Shown here piece by piece: positions 23,146 through 34,189 of a stretch of 64,000 nucleotides of DNA. Made by a program: the position numbers and the translations under genes. This stretch comes from Paracentrotus lividus (Eukaryota > Echinodermata > Echinoidea > Camarodonta > Echinidae): contig CALNVZ010003426.1 of the NCBI GenBank assembly GCA_940671915.1, positions 22,742,078 to 22,806,077 on the forward strand. Direction: 5' to 3'. The stretch's first letter is position 1; every line of letters begins with the position of its first letter. Under the pieces are notes generated by a model. The model was not told where the DNA came from. It made no database searches and saw nothing but the letters and a program-made list of their open reading frames with translations.

Positions 23146-25044
23146 CAGTCTGTGTAAAAAAAACAAATGGTACAGTCGGGAAAAAAATATTTAGGTATGA
23201 AATCTTCTCAAATGATGTATGAATGTGGTACTTTCTTAAAGCCCAAATATTCTTCTCGCTGATGCACTTTGTCTGAATAATTTTCTTTTGTAAAACAAAA
23301 GTTATGCTAAATTTTGAGCAGCCATGAGCTAATCGAAACTACACACATATGTTGTCTCGGTGCGCTGAATTCATGGCTATTATGTGCGAAACCCATAGGC
23401 CCGTATTCTGCTACGGGGTTTAAAGTTGTGCTGTCGCACCAAAATAGTAAGGGTAATGAAACGAGAATGCAACGCTGATTTGCACGCTTCTCTATGAAGC
23501 GTCAGTGAAGCGTGCGTCTAATCGTACGAAAGTAGATTCGTATGACGTCATTCGGGATCAAATGTGTACAAACATTTGTAAAGAATTCTAAACTAAGGGC
23601 ATAGGTGGTTTAGAATTTGATATGGCTTTGCGAGTTTTATGTCGGAGGAAGCTAATTTTACCTCTTTACCTCTTTACATTTTACCTCTTTATTAGCTTCA
23701 CAAGCTAATCACTACATAAAAATTGTTCATATTTGAAAGGGGGGACGATCCCCCATAAAAAAATCGAGGGGGACACCCCCCCCGTCCCCCGGGATCGCCG
23801 CGAATGCCTGCGACAGAAAAGAAAATATATATCGGAGACGTCCTGGAGTATCCGAGTCGCGGGGACGAAGTGAGATACCACCTTTATGGTGGTATCTCAA
23901 GGTATTTGCCATGAGACGGATTTGAGACTAATTTGGGATGGGTTTGATACGGTTTTGATTTTTGTCGGGGAAAGATCTAAAAGTGGTCGCAGAGACGTCT
24001 CATGAATCTCCGCGACATCTCATGAGTCGAGGGAAAATAAAACATGCTAACGAATGTGTGTTCCTTTTTCTGTCGTGGAGACGTCTCTGATGAGGCATAA
24101 AACAATTATCGGAGACGTCTCCGAGTGTTCGAGTCTCAGAGACATCTCCGCGACGTCAGATACCACCCATAAGTCCATAATTTCTACAGAGGAGAAAAAC
24201 ACCATTATCATTTTCAACTGAGAATTTAAACTAATGTTTTCTTTCAAGACTACTAAATTATTAATGGCACTTGGCATAAAATCGGCCCACTCGATTTCCT
24301 TTTTTTTGCATATATTAGTGTGTTGCTATGTGAGACAAGAAACGTGTTTGTCAGTCATATCAACAACTAAGTTATGCAGATTGGATTAAAAAAACTAAAC
24401 GAGTAGTTCATACTCCCCAGTGTGCCTTTAAGGTAAATAATTTATTCAGAGGGAATAAAACCATTGTCCTTTTTCAGCTGAAAATTTCCAAGCCTGTTAA
24501 TTGTTCCCATCCCAGGCCACTGAATTGTTAATGAATAGGACGTGATATTTCAAAGTGCATGACAAGCGACAATGCACAACACTCGGTAGTCAAAGGATAA
24601 CTGGTTAAAGCGGCCGCATACAAAAAAAAAAAAAATTATTGCGTCTTTAATTCAATGGGTTTCCGGTTTTATCTTGTGCGTTCCAGTGCACTAGAAACTT
24701 CCAGCCGTACGGAAGTTGTACACGTTTGGAAGTTTTTTTTCGTGCTGGGAGTTGTTTCTCGTACGGTGCTATTGTTCGATTCTATTGTCAATTTCCGAAC
24801 AACTCTAAACCCCGTAGCAGAATACGGGCCAATGAGAAGCCTGCGCAAAGTACATTTTTTTCTTGATTATAGAAAACTGGTCATATCTCTAGATCTACAG
24901 CACTAAATAAGATGAAAAAATTGCAGAAGAATGCCTGAATTTCGTACTTTATGGACATATCAAACACTTTTAGAATGTGATTAATGTTCATACTTAAAAA
25001 GAAATTTTTTTTTCCAACTGTACCGTTTTATTTGACACAGACGG
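23146..25044. mobile_element. TA-flanked CAGTCTGTG element carrying a nested insertion
   Basis: The left end CAGTCTGTGTAAAA follows TA at 23144-23145, with TGGTACAGTCGGG inside it. The right end is the complement (CTGTACCGTTTTATTTGACA then CAGACGG). A compact intact copy of the family is at 27426-27861. The outer element is split by the insertion at 23398-24830. A further inverted copy of its right part lies at 25200-25440. Confidence 0.75.
23398..24830. mobile_element. Nested foldback element with GGAGACGTCTCC words
   Basis: Terminal inverted repeats GGCCCGTATTCTGCTACGGG and CCCGTAGCAGAATACGGGCC are exact complements. The interior (23830-24170) repeats GAGACGTCTC and CGGAGACGTC several times, with a small palindrome ATACCACC...GGTGGTAT at about 23874. 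It sits inside the 23146-25044 element, so it inserted later. Confidence 0.85.
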
Positions 25045-25736
25045 CATAGCACCACCTCAAGTCTCCAACTACTCAATTCTGCCCTGATTCTAAACCTATA
25101 ATGCAACATCCTGAGCTGTGTAGTCTTATAATACAGGCCCACTTGGATGATAACACACTAACTCACTACTCAATACATTCGTACCTCAATAACAATGTTA
25201 TTATTTTTTTATGTTTACTTTTCCCCTCAGTACATTTTAGTTTCTTTAATAACATTGTTATTGAGGTATGAATGTATTGGGTATTTTTTTTTAAGTATGA
25301 AAATTAATCACATTCTAAAAGTGTTTGATATTTCCATAAAGTATGAAATTCAGGCATTCTTCTGCAATTTTTTTTTTCATCTTATTTAGTGCTGTAGATC
25401 TAGAGACATGACCAGTTTTCTGTAATCAAGAAAAAATACAATAAAATTAAAGACTATCATTAATTAGTTAAATTATTGATGGTTATCTCAACCAAAAGGT
25501 ATGTTATAAGACTAACTATCTATAACATACAGTCAATGGAAGTGTTGGTCAATTCACACTGGCTTTAAAATGCTTGTATTAAGTATTTTCGTAAAGTATC
25601 CTTGATTTAGTGTCTTATAATTTAAAAAGGAAATAATACAATATTCATACAAATTGAATATGTAAGCTTAACTGAAAATTTGAGGTATTAAATAGCAATA
25701 AAGGACACTGTAGTACGTTTGTTGATGTTTGATTAG

Positions 25737-25886
25737 CATGCAGTGGCAACAATTTCGGTTGGGCGTGTGAGCTTCAATGCGGTCCTGGAAACATTCTAGA
25801 ATCTTGCAGTGGAAGTCAGATCTGCCTACCTGATCCATATGGATGTAATTGTCTGCCTGGTTATACAGGCATCTACTGTGATGAAG
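25737..25886 (+). CDS. Exon: EGF-like module 2 (Tie-type, CLPDPYGC)
   Basis: Encodes CSGNNFGWACELQCGPGN and then CSGSQICLPDPYGCNCLPGY, TGIYCDE. The CLPDPYGC segment is the clearest link to the second EGF of vertebrate Tie2, which carries the same string. Phase 1-1; acceptor GATTAG, donor GGTATT. The intron before it holds the nested transposons at 23146-25044. Confidence 0.95.
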
Positions 25887-26571
25887 GTATTAGTTTTTCT
25901 CTCCTTTCATTTTGTTGTTTACTTTGCCAGTTTGTTCTTCTTAAAAATACAATATGATTTACCGCATCAGATATTGATGACGGCGAGATTTTTGTTTCGT
26001 TGTTGTTTTTTTTTTGGGTTATATTTTCTTTGTTGTCGTGTCTGTTGTTTGTTTATTTATCTATTAATTTATATTTTGTACAATCCAATCTTGTTATCTG
26101 GGTGTGCCAGCCATCTCAGATGGGGAGTCGTTCTCAATACCAACAACATAGTCTACCCCCCCCCTAATCATAGTTGTACAATGAGGCATTTTAGAGTGGG
26201 TTGAAATAGAAAATCTCCTCATCCCAGCTTTCATATGGAATTAAAGCCTTGGGGAATATGTAATTAACTTTGTGCATCATATTAGCCTATATTACATATC
26301 ATATGGGAATGGAGGAACAATTTTCCTTTCTGGGATGGTGGTTCATGTAGAACTGAGGAAACAAAATGTGATGCATCACATCAAAATGGAAGACAGGTTG
26401 CTAAGTAAAATTAGTAAAGTGCCTAATCTGGATCCCAATTCGTTTATTTCCAGAATATTCAATGTTTCATGTGTGCTCTTAAAAAAGTGATGTGTGGGAA
26501 GATATGCAGATACTTTTTAATCTTTTCTGGCGACTAACAATTTTTTAATCCGATCTAAACTGTCCATGCAG

Positions 26572-26703
26572 AATGTCAGAGTGGAAGGTTCGGTGTAGAC
26601 TGTTTGCAGGTTTGCCATTGTGCTGACGGGATATCATGTGATACCTTTACGGGTGAATGTGACGGGGAATGTGAGAATGGCTGGTCAGGAGAAGGGTGTC
26701 AAG
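26572..26703 (+). CDS. Exon: EGF-like module 3
   Basis: Encodes ECQSGRFGVDCLQVCHCADG, then ISCDTFTGECDGECENGW and SGEGCQ. Cys spacing is Tie/laminin-EGF type with an extra Cys pair near the end. It matches Tie EGF3 in order (CxxGxxGxDCxxxCxC). Acceptor CATGCAG after a pyrimidine-rich stretch, donor GTATTT, phase 1-1. Confidence 0.94.
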
Positions 26704-26954
26704 GTATTTGGTTTTTATTTGTTAAAGTAACTTTATATGCCAGTGTCGGTAATTTTTTGTTATTAAATAAGTAGAAGTACTCATTCGGACACGGTTTGAA
26801 TATGCATCTATTGTAACCCAGGCATCAGTTGACCCAATAAAAGCTTCTCTTACTGTAAACTTAAAAATAGTTTGATGCAGTCTTTTAGGGAAAAGGTGTT
26901 TTCTTTTTAATGTAACATATGAAAATATAAACAGCGAACAAAAATATTGTACTT

Positions 26955-27330
26955 TAAAGGGGAAGTCCAGACCGAAAATAAGTAGGTTTTATTAAAAGCA
27001 GAAAATTATGAATATCTTTACGATACAAAAAAGCTGATCGCTATTTCAAATTGGCAATAGCCTACTGTCCCAAAGTTGCGATTTTATTGAGCAAAATTAT
27101 GACGAAAATATTTTATCAACAAATTTCAACAAAATATAATATAGAACACACATGACAAGTACTGCCCCTATGACATAACAGCATTATGGCTGTGTTGCCA
27201 ATTTGGTTAGTCATCAGCTTTCTTTGCATCATAAAGACATTCATAACTGTTTTATAATTAGTTTTATTTTCTTCAAACTTTCTAAATATGTTTCACCGTA
27301 TGCTCTGCTTGGGATAAAAACCAACTTGTA
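26955..27330. repeat. Single arm related to the 3757-4253 MITE
   Basis: Starts TTTAAAGGGGAAGTCCAGACC, and shares the overall layout with the palindromic MITE at 3757. No opposite arm was found. Confidence 0.4.
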
Positions 27331-27425
27331 AAGGGTCTAAAATTTCGTTTTAAGCTCCTATAACACAAGGGCCACTCAACTCGCAGTGTGGCAATTCACA
27401 AACAACAACGAATCATGATCATATA

Positions 27426-27861
27426 CAGTCTGTGTAAAAAAAAGGTACAGTCGTGAAACATTTTTTATAGTATGAATATTAATTCGAACCTGGTATTGTT
27501 CGGCATTTTCATAAAGCAGGATAATTAGACTTTCTTCTGCAATTTTTTTCATCACATTTGGTGCTGTAATTTTTGAGATATGACCAGTTTTCTACAGTCA
27601 AGAAAAATCCATTTTCGCACGACGTCCATGCTTTTGTGTAGGTTTTGCATAATGGAACAATAGATGTGCGTAATTTCGATTTGTTCCTCTTCGCTCAAAA
27701 TTTAGCAAAACTTTGGTTAACGAAAGCAATTTATACAGAACAAAGTGGATCAGTAAGGAAAATCTTCTGGCTTTAATTTGGTACCACATACACACATTTG
27801 AAAAGATTTCACACCTAAATTATTTTTTCCCCGACTGTACCATTTTATTTTACACAGACTG
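27426..27861. mobile_element. Intact 436-bp TA-flanked CAGTCTGTG MITE
   Basis: CAGTCTGTGTAAAA at 27426 and its complement TTTTACACAGACTG ending 27861, each next to TA. GGTACAGTCG and CGACTGTACC form inner inverted words. It is the reference copy for the element at 23146-25044. Confidence 0.85.
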
Positions 27862-27984
27862 TACTGCCTTGTGTTTCTAAAACGAAGAGTTTAGGGTTAA
27901 GTGAAACAATACCATTTCTTAATAGTAAAATATGTTATCATGTTTCACCCATTTTTCTCTATAAATGTATCTCTTTCTTGACAG

Positions 27985-28155
27985 GTCCCCCTGTCTGTCC
28001 AGACGGTTATTTTGGAATCAATTGTACAGACATCTGTAACTGTCCGAATCACTCAGCTTGTGAGAAAGAATCTGGTTTCTGTACTTCATCTGGAGGCGAG
28101 TGTGAGATTGGTTATGTTGCAGACTCTCCAGAGATGCCCGATAGATGTGGAACAT
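27985..28155 (+). CDS. Exon: EGF-like module 4
   Basis: Encodes PPVCPDGYFGINCTDICNC, then PNHSACEKESGFCTSSGG and ECEIGYVADS. It continues with PEMPDRCGT before a GTAAGG donor in phase 1. The module is longer than the others, with an insertion between the last two Cys. NCT is an N-glycosylation sequon. Vertebrate Tie receptors have three EGF modules, so modules 4 and 5 are extra. Reading through the donor would give an early stop, so the exon ends here. Confidence 0.93.
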
Positions 28156-29049
28156 GTAAGGGATCGAATGCAAAAAACGTAACCTGAAAAAGAACAATCA
28201 GTAGTGTATTACTTTATGTTGTAATGTTACTCTCACATTAGAGGTCAACGTACATGTATATCGTGGTTTAATAACTTTTACGAATAACAATCAACATCTG
28301 GGCGTTGCATAAGAGTTCTTTATTTCATTTGTTTTAAATTTATATATATATATATATAGTGGTGGCCAAAATTATTAGAACACCAAGTAAATTTTTATGA
28401 TTTTAGTTGTTTTCATTCAGTTGACCATTTAAATACCTTTAAAATGCCTGGAATGTCTACAAAAGTCATTATTATACCCCCAAATCGCATTTTTTTGTGT
28501 TTCGCTACCAATTGTAAAATCTAAAAAATCTCGCACATATCATGATCAAAGTGTCATAACCTTTTAAAAAAAAATCAAGTCTCTCCCTACAAAAGTATAC
28601 ATTTTCTGAAAGGAAATTTCATGAGAATGTCAAAAATGTCATTCACAATACGATAGGGTGACGTAGTAACATGTTCTGTGGGAAATTTTTGAATTATTTG
28701 CGAGGGGCCCCAAATTTTTAATTTAGAGCCTCCATTTAAGTCCCTTTTCCTTTGACCCTTAATATTTCAACATATTTGAATTGCTCGTGAAATTTCCTTC
28801 TAAAAATATATATTTACAAGGAGTATTTTCATTTGATGAAAAAAAAAGTCTTAACCTTCAATGGGAATGGTTATTTTGGTCATCTCACCACCAAGGGAGG
28901 GGGCGAATCCACCTGTCCCCATTTGACCAAATTTTCTGAAACTTGGCAGTTGTTTGAGGTATATTAGAATTAATAAGCCTGCTAAGTTTCATACTTCGGC
29001 AATCGGCAAATGTAATGGGCATTTTGCTTTTTTGCACTTGGACTACATG

Positions 29050-29560
29050 TTTAATAGGTAATATACCTATTGGTCTACAACCTATTGGTCCACCAGCCAA
29101 TACGTCTACCTCCATTCAGTCTAAACCCTAATCGTCCACTAACCATTTGGTCTACACCCTATCGGTCCACCCACCACTCGTCTACATCCAATTGGTCCAC
29201 TCACCAGTTGGTCTACATCCAACTGGTCCACTCACCGGTTGGTCTACATCCAATTGGTCCACTCACCAGTTGGTCTACATCCGGTTGGTCCACTTCCGGT
29301 TGGTCTACATCCAACTGGTCCACTCACCAGTGGTCTCATCCAATTGGTCAACTCACCGGTTGGTCTACATCCAATCGGTCCACTCACCGGTTGGTCTACA
29401 TCAATTGGTCCACTCACCAGTTGGTCTACATCTAATTGGTCTATTCACCAGTTGGACTACATCCAATTGGTCCACTCACCAGTTGGTCTACTTCCAATTG
29501 TCCACTCACCAGTTGTCTACAACCAATAATTGATCCACTAACCATGTGTTGTATCAATTC
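29050..29560. repeat. 31-bp tandem array (TTGGTCTACATCCAATTGGT)
   Basis: About sixteen units alternate TTGGTCTACATCCAA and TTGGTCCACTCACCAG. Divergence between units is low in the middle and rises at both edges. Confidence 0.9.
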
Positions 29561-29862
29561 TTCAATAGGTGAGGGCAGACAAAAATATTTTATCGAAGTT
29601 CCCTCGATCAGTAACAGGTAAATTTTAAAGTGGGGGCTACGTGAGGGGGGGGGTGTGGGAGTTGGTTCAAAATTTTTCCGAACTCCCCCCCCCCAGAATA
29701 CGTGCATGTTTGTTTATTTACAGTTTTACCTCTAATAAGATAATTTTGCATGCTTCAAAATGTCATAGTACAGTGAAGGGAGGCGGGCGTTTTTTATCGA
29801 TTAACCTGAAAACGGTATATTTTAATTTTCATACGTACTAAAATGAAGGTGGAAAACCAAAC

Positions 29863-29900
<38 letters not shown>

Positions 29901-30409
29901 TGTTGGAAATGTGATAGAAAATGATAAAACTAAAATATATTATCAGACAATTATGTTTCTGATGTAAATACAATTGTTATACCGAATGAAGGTCATATCT
30001 GATGTAGCCTATACAATAAGAAATTAATGTAATCCCTGGTTTATAATGTATTAAGTTTTTGCAATGAACAATATCCTACCTTATCATGTGCTTGCAACTA
30101 CAGTCTATGCAACTGTATTTGTAGTTCAACACTTTCGTCTTATTGTACACATGCACGTATTCTGGGGGGGGGGGGGGTTACGGGCCCGAGCCAAAAGGCC
30201 CCCAAAGGGTCTTCAAATTGACCTTAGACGGCGCCAAATTGAGAAAAAATGAAAAAAGAAAGAAAAAAAAAAAAAAGGGGGGGGGCTAACAAATATAAAT
30301 ATAATTTAAAGACAGATGATATATGACCTTATGGTTGGCCGAAAGCCAAAAAAATTTTCAACACCACCCCTCCACCCCCCCCCCAAAGAGGTCACCATAC
30401 ATGAGAGCA

Positions 30410-30990
30410 ATAGGAGTAGGGTGAGGTCATTGGTTGCGGACAAACGCCTAGTAGACCAATTGGTTTGGACCAAACGCCTAGTAGACCAATTTGTTGTGGA
30501 CAAACGCCAAGTAGACCAATGGGATGTGGACCAAACGCCTAATAGACGATGGTGATGGACCAAACGCCTAGTAGATCAATTGGTTGTGGACCAAACGCCT
30601 AGTAGACCAATGATGTGGACCAAACGCTAGTAGACCAATTGGATGTGGACCAAACGCCTAGTAGACCAATTGGATGTGGACTAAACGCCTAGTAGACAAT
30701 TGGATGTGGACCAAACGCCTAGTAGACCAATTGGTTGTGAAAACCAAACGCCTAGTAGACCAATTTGGATGTGGACACTCCTAGTAGACCAATTGGATGT
30801 GGACCCAACACCTAGTAGACCAATTGGTTGTGGACCAAACGCCAAGTAGACCAATTGGATGTGGACCAAACGCCTAGTAGACCTATTGGTCAATGGACCA
30901 AATGGTTAGTGGATGAAAAGGTCATTGGACCAAATGGCTGTAGACCAAATGGAAGTAGACCAACTAGTAGTAGACCAATAGGTTACAAAC
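30410..30990. repeat. 31-bp tandem array, opposite orientation
   Basis: About eighteen units of GGACCAAACGCCTAGTAGAC followed by CAATTGGATGT. It is the inverted partner of 29050-29560. The CTAGTAGACCAATTGG part matches the array at 11200-11340 more closely than its own partner does. Confidence 0.9.
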
Positions 30991-31244
30991 CGTTTAATAC
31001 ACAAGTCTATGGGGAAACCAAAAGCGCAAAGCGCAACTATTTTTAATGCTGCGCATTACCAGATGGTCGAAACGACATGTATATAAATCTGGTAGCAAAA
31101 TATACGTAAGACCCAATGCTAAAAGGTCATGAAAGCTCATGGCACACAAACGATATCTTTAATCTTGTTTCGGCAAATGAACTAGGGCATTGATAATCCA
31201 TAGACTTTGTGTAGGTTCAGGTGTTCTAATAATTTTGGCCACCA

Positions 31245-31248
<4 letters not shown>

Positions 31249-31298
<50 letters not shown>

Positions 31299-31345
31299 AA
31301 GTTAGACCATGGAACGTCCAAAAGTGCTCTACGTGGAAACGGAGC

Positions 31346-31396
<51 letters not shown>

Positions 31397-31402
31397 TATA
31401 TA
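31249..31402. repeat. (TA)n microsatellites
   Basis: Alternating TA at 31249-31294 and 31348-31402, with a 50-base unique island between. Another block lies at 28340-28358, on the other side of the Tc1-type element, consistent with insertion into a TA tract. Confidence 0.9.
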
Positions 31403-31599
31403 TAATTTGTTTGGATGGTAAACGTTTTTGGCCTGATAAAAATAAATGTTATCATAGCTCATACATGAAGTGTTACAAATAGTAGGGCTGGATACTTAAA
31501 ATCATATGTCAATTTAAGGAATCTTCGGAAACTGTTGCATTCATGGGAATGTAGTCTGTTATCACTTTTCTTTCCTCTGTTTTCGGTTTTCCTGTGTAG

Positions 31600-31731
31600 T
31601 TTCTGGATGTTTTAAGTCTTGTTCCAAGACGTGTCATTGTGCTGGTGGGGAAAATGATTGTAACCATGAGACCGGGAAGTGCTCTTCAGGTTCATGTCAC
31701 CCTAGATGGATGGGAGACCAATGTCAAACGG
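31600..31731 (+). CDS. Exon: EGF-like module 5
   Basis: Encodes FSGCFKSCSKTCHCAGGEN, then DCNHETGKCSSGSCHPRW and MGDQCQT. It keeps the CxxxCxCxxGxxxCxxxxGxC order. The acceptor TGTGTAG follows a good pyrimidine tract. The donor is an unusual GTTCGT, the only GT that preserves the phase-1 junction to the next exon; continuing would meet a stop a few codons on. It lies about 350 bases downstream of the 28357-31247 element. Confidence 0.9.
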
Positions 31732-31749
31732 GTTCGTATATGTAACTAA

Positions 31750-31935
31750 AAAGCCCTTTTCAGGGGCCGCGGAGCCGGGGAGGTGGGGGGAGCTTCCCCA
31801 CACTTTTTTTTTTGCAGCAAACGTGTACAAAAACGCAACAAATGACCCGATACATTTGTGATTTTTAGCCTGTTCAACCCCTCCCACTTTTGACTCAACC
31901 CCTCCACTTTCAAAAACGCTCCGATGCCCCTGCTT
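31750..31935. repeat. GC-rich dispersed repeat (GGGGCCGCGGAGCCGGG)
   Basis: Contains AGGGGCCGCGGAGCCGGGGA, followed by CACTTTCAAAAACGCTCCGA. Partial copies lie at 33950-34025, about 35125-35210 and about 36975-37045. Confidence 0.7.
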
Positions 31936-32200
31936 TTTGTAGGAAACGGAAAGCGTTAATCGCTCAACATTAATATCTGAAATTTAAGTGACAAAATAAG
32001 AAATTAACTTGGACAGACATTACGTTGTTTTCAAAAACTAAACGTACGCAAAACAAAACAAGAGACAAAAGATGTTGTTTTTTTTAATGTGTGTGTGTGT
32101 GAGTGTGTTTGTGCTTCAAAATCTAATGCTTGTTCAATGGATATTGGCTTATGAACATTGTATTTCATCTTTCCTTTTTTCTGACTTTCTCCTTTTAAAG

Positions 32201-32497
32201 ATCGATTTGTTTATGAACGAGAGAAGGTAAATCCGGGTATTGCGAAGTTTTCTTGCACCTTTTACTCAGATTCAACTGCTAGCCTGTCCCCTTACTACGT
32301 GAGGGCTGCCATAGGGGATTTCTCAATGGAAAATTGGAAAAATGCGACTAACGTCAGTATTGATGAACCTCTCGTACAATCGAACTTTGTTATTTCTGAT
32401 GCTGTCGATATCAGCCAGCCAATATACTGCTTTGTCGGAAGCTCTACCAGCGAAAATCTCTTTGCTTTTGTCAGGTTGCCATCAGCTGAAACATTTG
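32201..32497 (+). CDS. Exon: third Ig-like domain
   Basis: Encodes about 99 residues, from DRFVYEREKVNPG through AKFSCTFYSDS to QPIYCFVGSSTSEN. The two core cysteines (FSC and YCF) are about 70 residues apart. NAT and NVS are N-glycosylation sequons. Its place after the EGF block equals Ig3 of Tie receptors. The acceptor is TTAAAG and the donor is a consensus GTAAGT, phase 1-1. No FN3 exon follows before the TM exon, although that intron contains an assembly gap. Confidence 0.87.
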
Positions 32498-34189
32498 GTA
32501 AGTGATTGCAAAGTCATTTGGAAAATAAATGGCACCAGTGGCCTGTTTCACGATTTAAAGTCGCATTTAAATTGCAAGCCCTTACAGTATTCAACTCGTA
32601 ATCTCATGGATGGACTTCCAAATAGCGATTGTCCGCTGATCATGATCTGAACAATGAGATGATGTGTAATATAGCCTAAGGCCTGCAACTAGGAATTTAA
32701 GTGTCGCATCGAGTCTAACATAAGTCTTTGTGGAACAGACCCCTGATCAATGGATTACAACAATAATAAACATAGGCCATATAAATAAGAAGCGTGGAAG
32801 GCAATTATTGAGGGAAAAATCATTTCGTCCCTTATCTCTAAAAAAGAAAGACTATTCAGATCTTTTACACGTAGGTAAAGCTATAATTTTCGATATAATT
32901 CGAAAAATAGAATGAAATTAATAAAATTAGAAAAAAGGGTACCATTGATTACGTACGTTGAAGACATGTAGGATAAAAGCTTTATCGATTGAAATCTTGT
33001 CAAATGTGTTGTTTAGTTTGTACTAACATAGCTGTGAAGCACATTTGTCTGTACATGGTTCTTTTCGTTTTCATAAACTAAAGGGGGTATCTCACTGAGT
33101 TGCGAACGTTTGCGAACGAGGCGAATTTAAAGATTTTCGTATACATAGAATGCCTAATCCACCTCGATTCAGTAGGTAGGCTTTTTGATGTGAGGCATTT
33201 TCTTTTGTTATATGTTTTCCGGACAATGAGTATTTTGGAATGTAGCGAACTTCTGAAATGAATGGAGTCGAAATACAGGAATTCTTTTTGTCCTGCATTG
33301 GGGCATGTAGTGATCGATCTTGGTTTCAACCACATTCCTTTCGATAGGCCTGAATAATTCTTTTGAAAATAATTCGCCAAAAAGTTTTGAACATGTTCAA
33401 AATTTCTAGGCGAATTTATTTATGATCGATTGCAAGTGCATAATTATGTGTGTAAAAATGGTTGAATATACATATAAATAGGTTTACTGATATTACTAAA
33501 ATATATATGGAAAGGGTCAACATAAATTTGAATCGGATAAGAATTACTCGATGAAAAAAATATAATTTCTAAAAATATGTTTGAAAATAATAATAATAAT
33601 CCAGCGTATATAGTGTATTTGATCATGTTGATTGGCATTGTCATTAACAATAAACGCAAATAAAACATTCAGATTTCACTTCGGGCGTGGCTGGGTGTCG
33701 GGGTAATTGAGCTGGTAGTCATTTTCTTTTTCAATTATCATTACTAATATCATTTCCATATTATTGTTATCATTTTGTTTTTTTCATCTCTGCACCCATG
33801 ACTGCATAATTGACAATCAATATCTCACTTTTGGCAATAATAATGTGCAGCCACACTCACACACACGCACCCACGTACCTACACGAACCGAAACAAAGCA
33901 AAAAATGACTTGTTTCATTGATATGTGTTCATAATTCAGTGAAATTACCCCCTTCGAGGGGGCTGTGGAGCCGGGGTGCTGGGGGGGGGGGTGCGGGGCT
34001 TCAGCCCCCACTTCAGTTCTCAGCACACCACGTATGTTCATGATCGATCATAGCGCAAGACTGAGCGGGTCGCCATCTTGTTAAAGAATCAATGCACCTG
34101 AACAATGCTATGAACAACTGAACAATGCATTACATGAACAATGCCGCAAGCGCATGCCTAACCCTAATGAATATTCATGAAGCATAGTC

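Larger units (their letters stand above)
28357..31247. mobile_element. Non-autonomous Tc1/mariner-type element with inverted 31-bp arrays
   Basis: Terminal inverted repeats: AGTGGTGGCCAAAATTATTA at the left (first base T for C) and its complement at 31228-31247, each beside alternating TA sequence. The CAGTGGTGGCCAAAA type of end and a TA target are typical of Tc1/mariner. The interior holds opposed 31-bp arrays at 29050-29560 and 30410-30990, plus an inverted CCCCAGAATACGTGCATG (29691 and 30151). No transposase is seen. The W/S/T/H/Q-rich ORFs across the arrays are artefacts of the repeat period. Confidence 0.85.

Noticed and set aside
29070-29533. Overlapping W/S/T/H/Q repeat-protein ORFs in three frames
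   Set aside because: A 31-bp repeat lacking stops opens all frames equally; frames are not selected and the array is part of a transposable element.
29050-30990. Regular 31-bp repeats resembling a CRISPR array
   Set aside because: There are no unique spacers and no cas genes, the units are degenerate and inverted in pairs, and the genome is animal.
31159-31462. Tyr/Ile-repeat ORFs
   Set aside because: Translations of (TA)n microsatellites.
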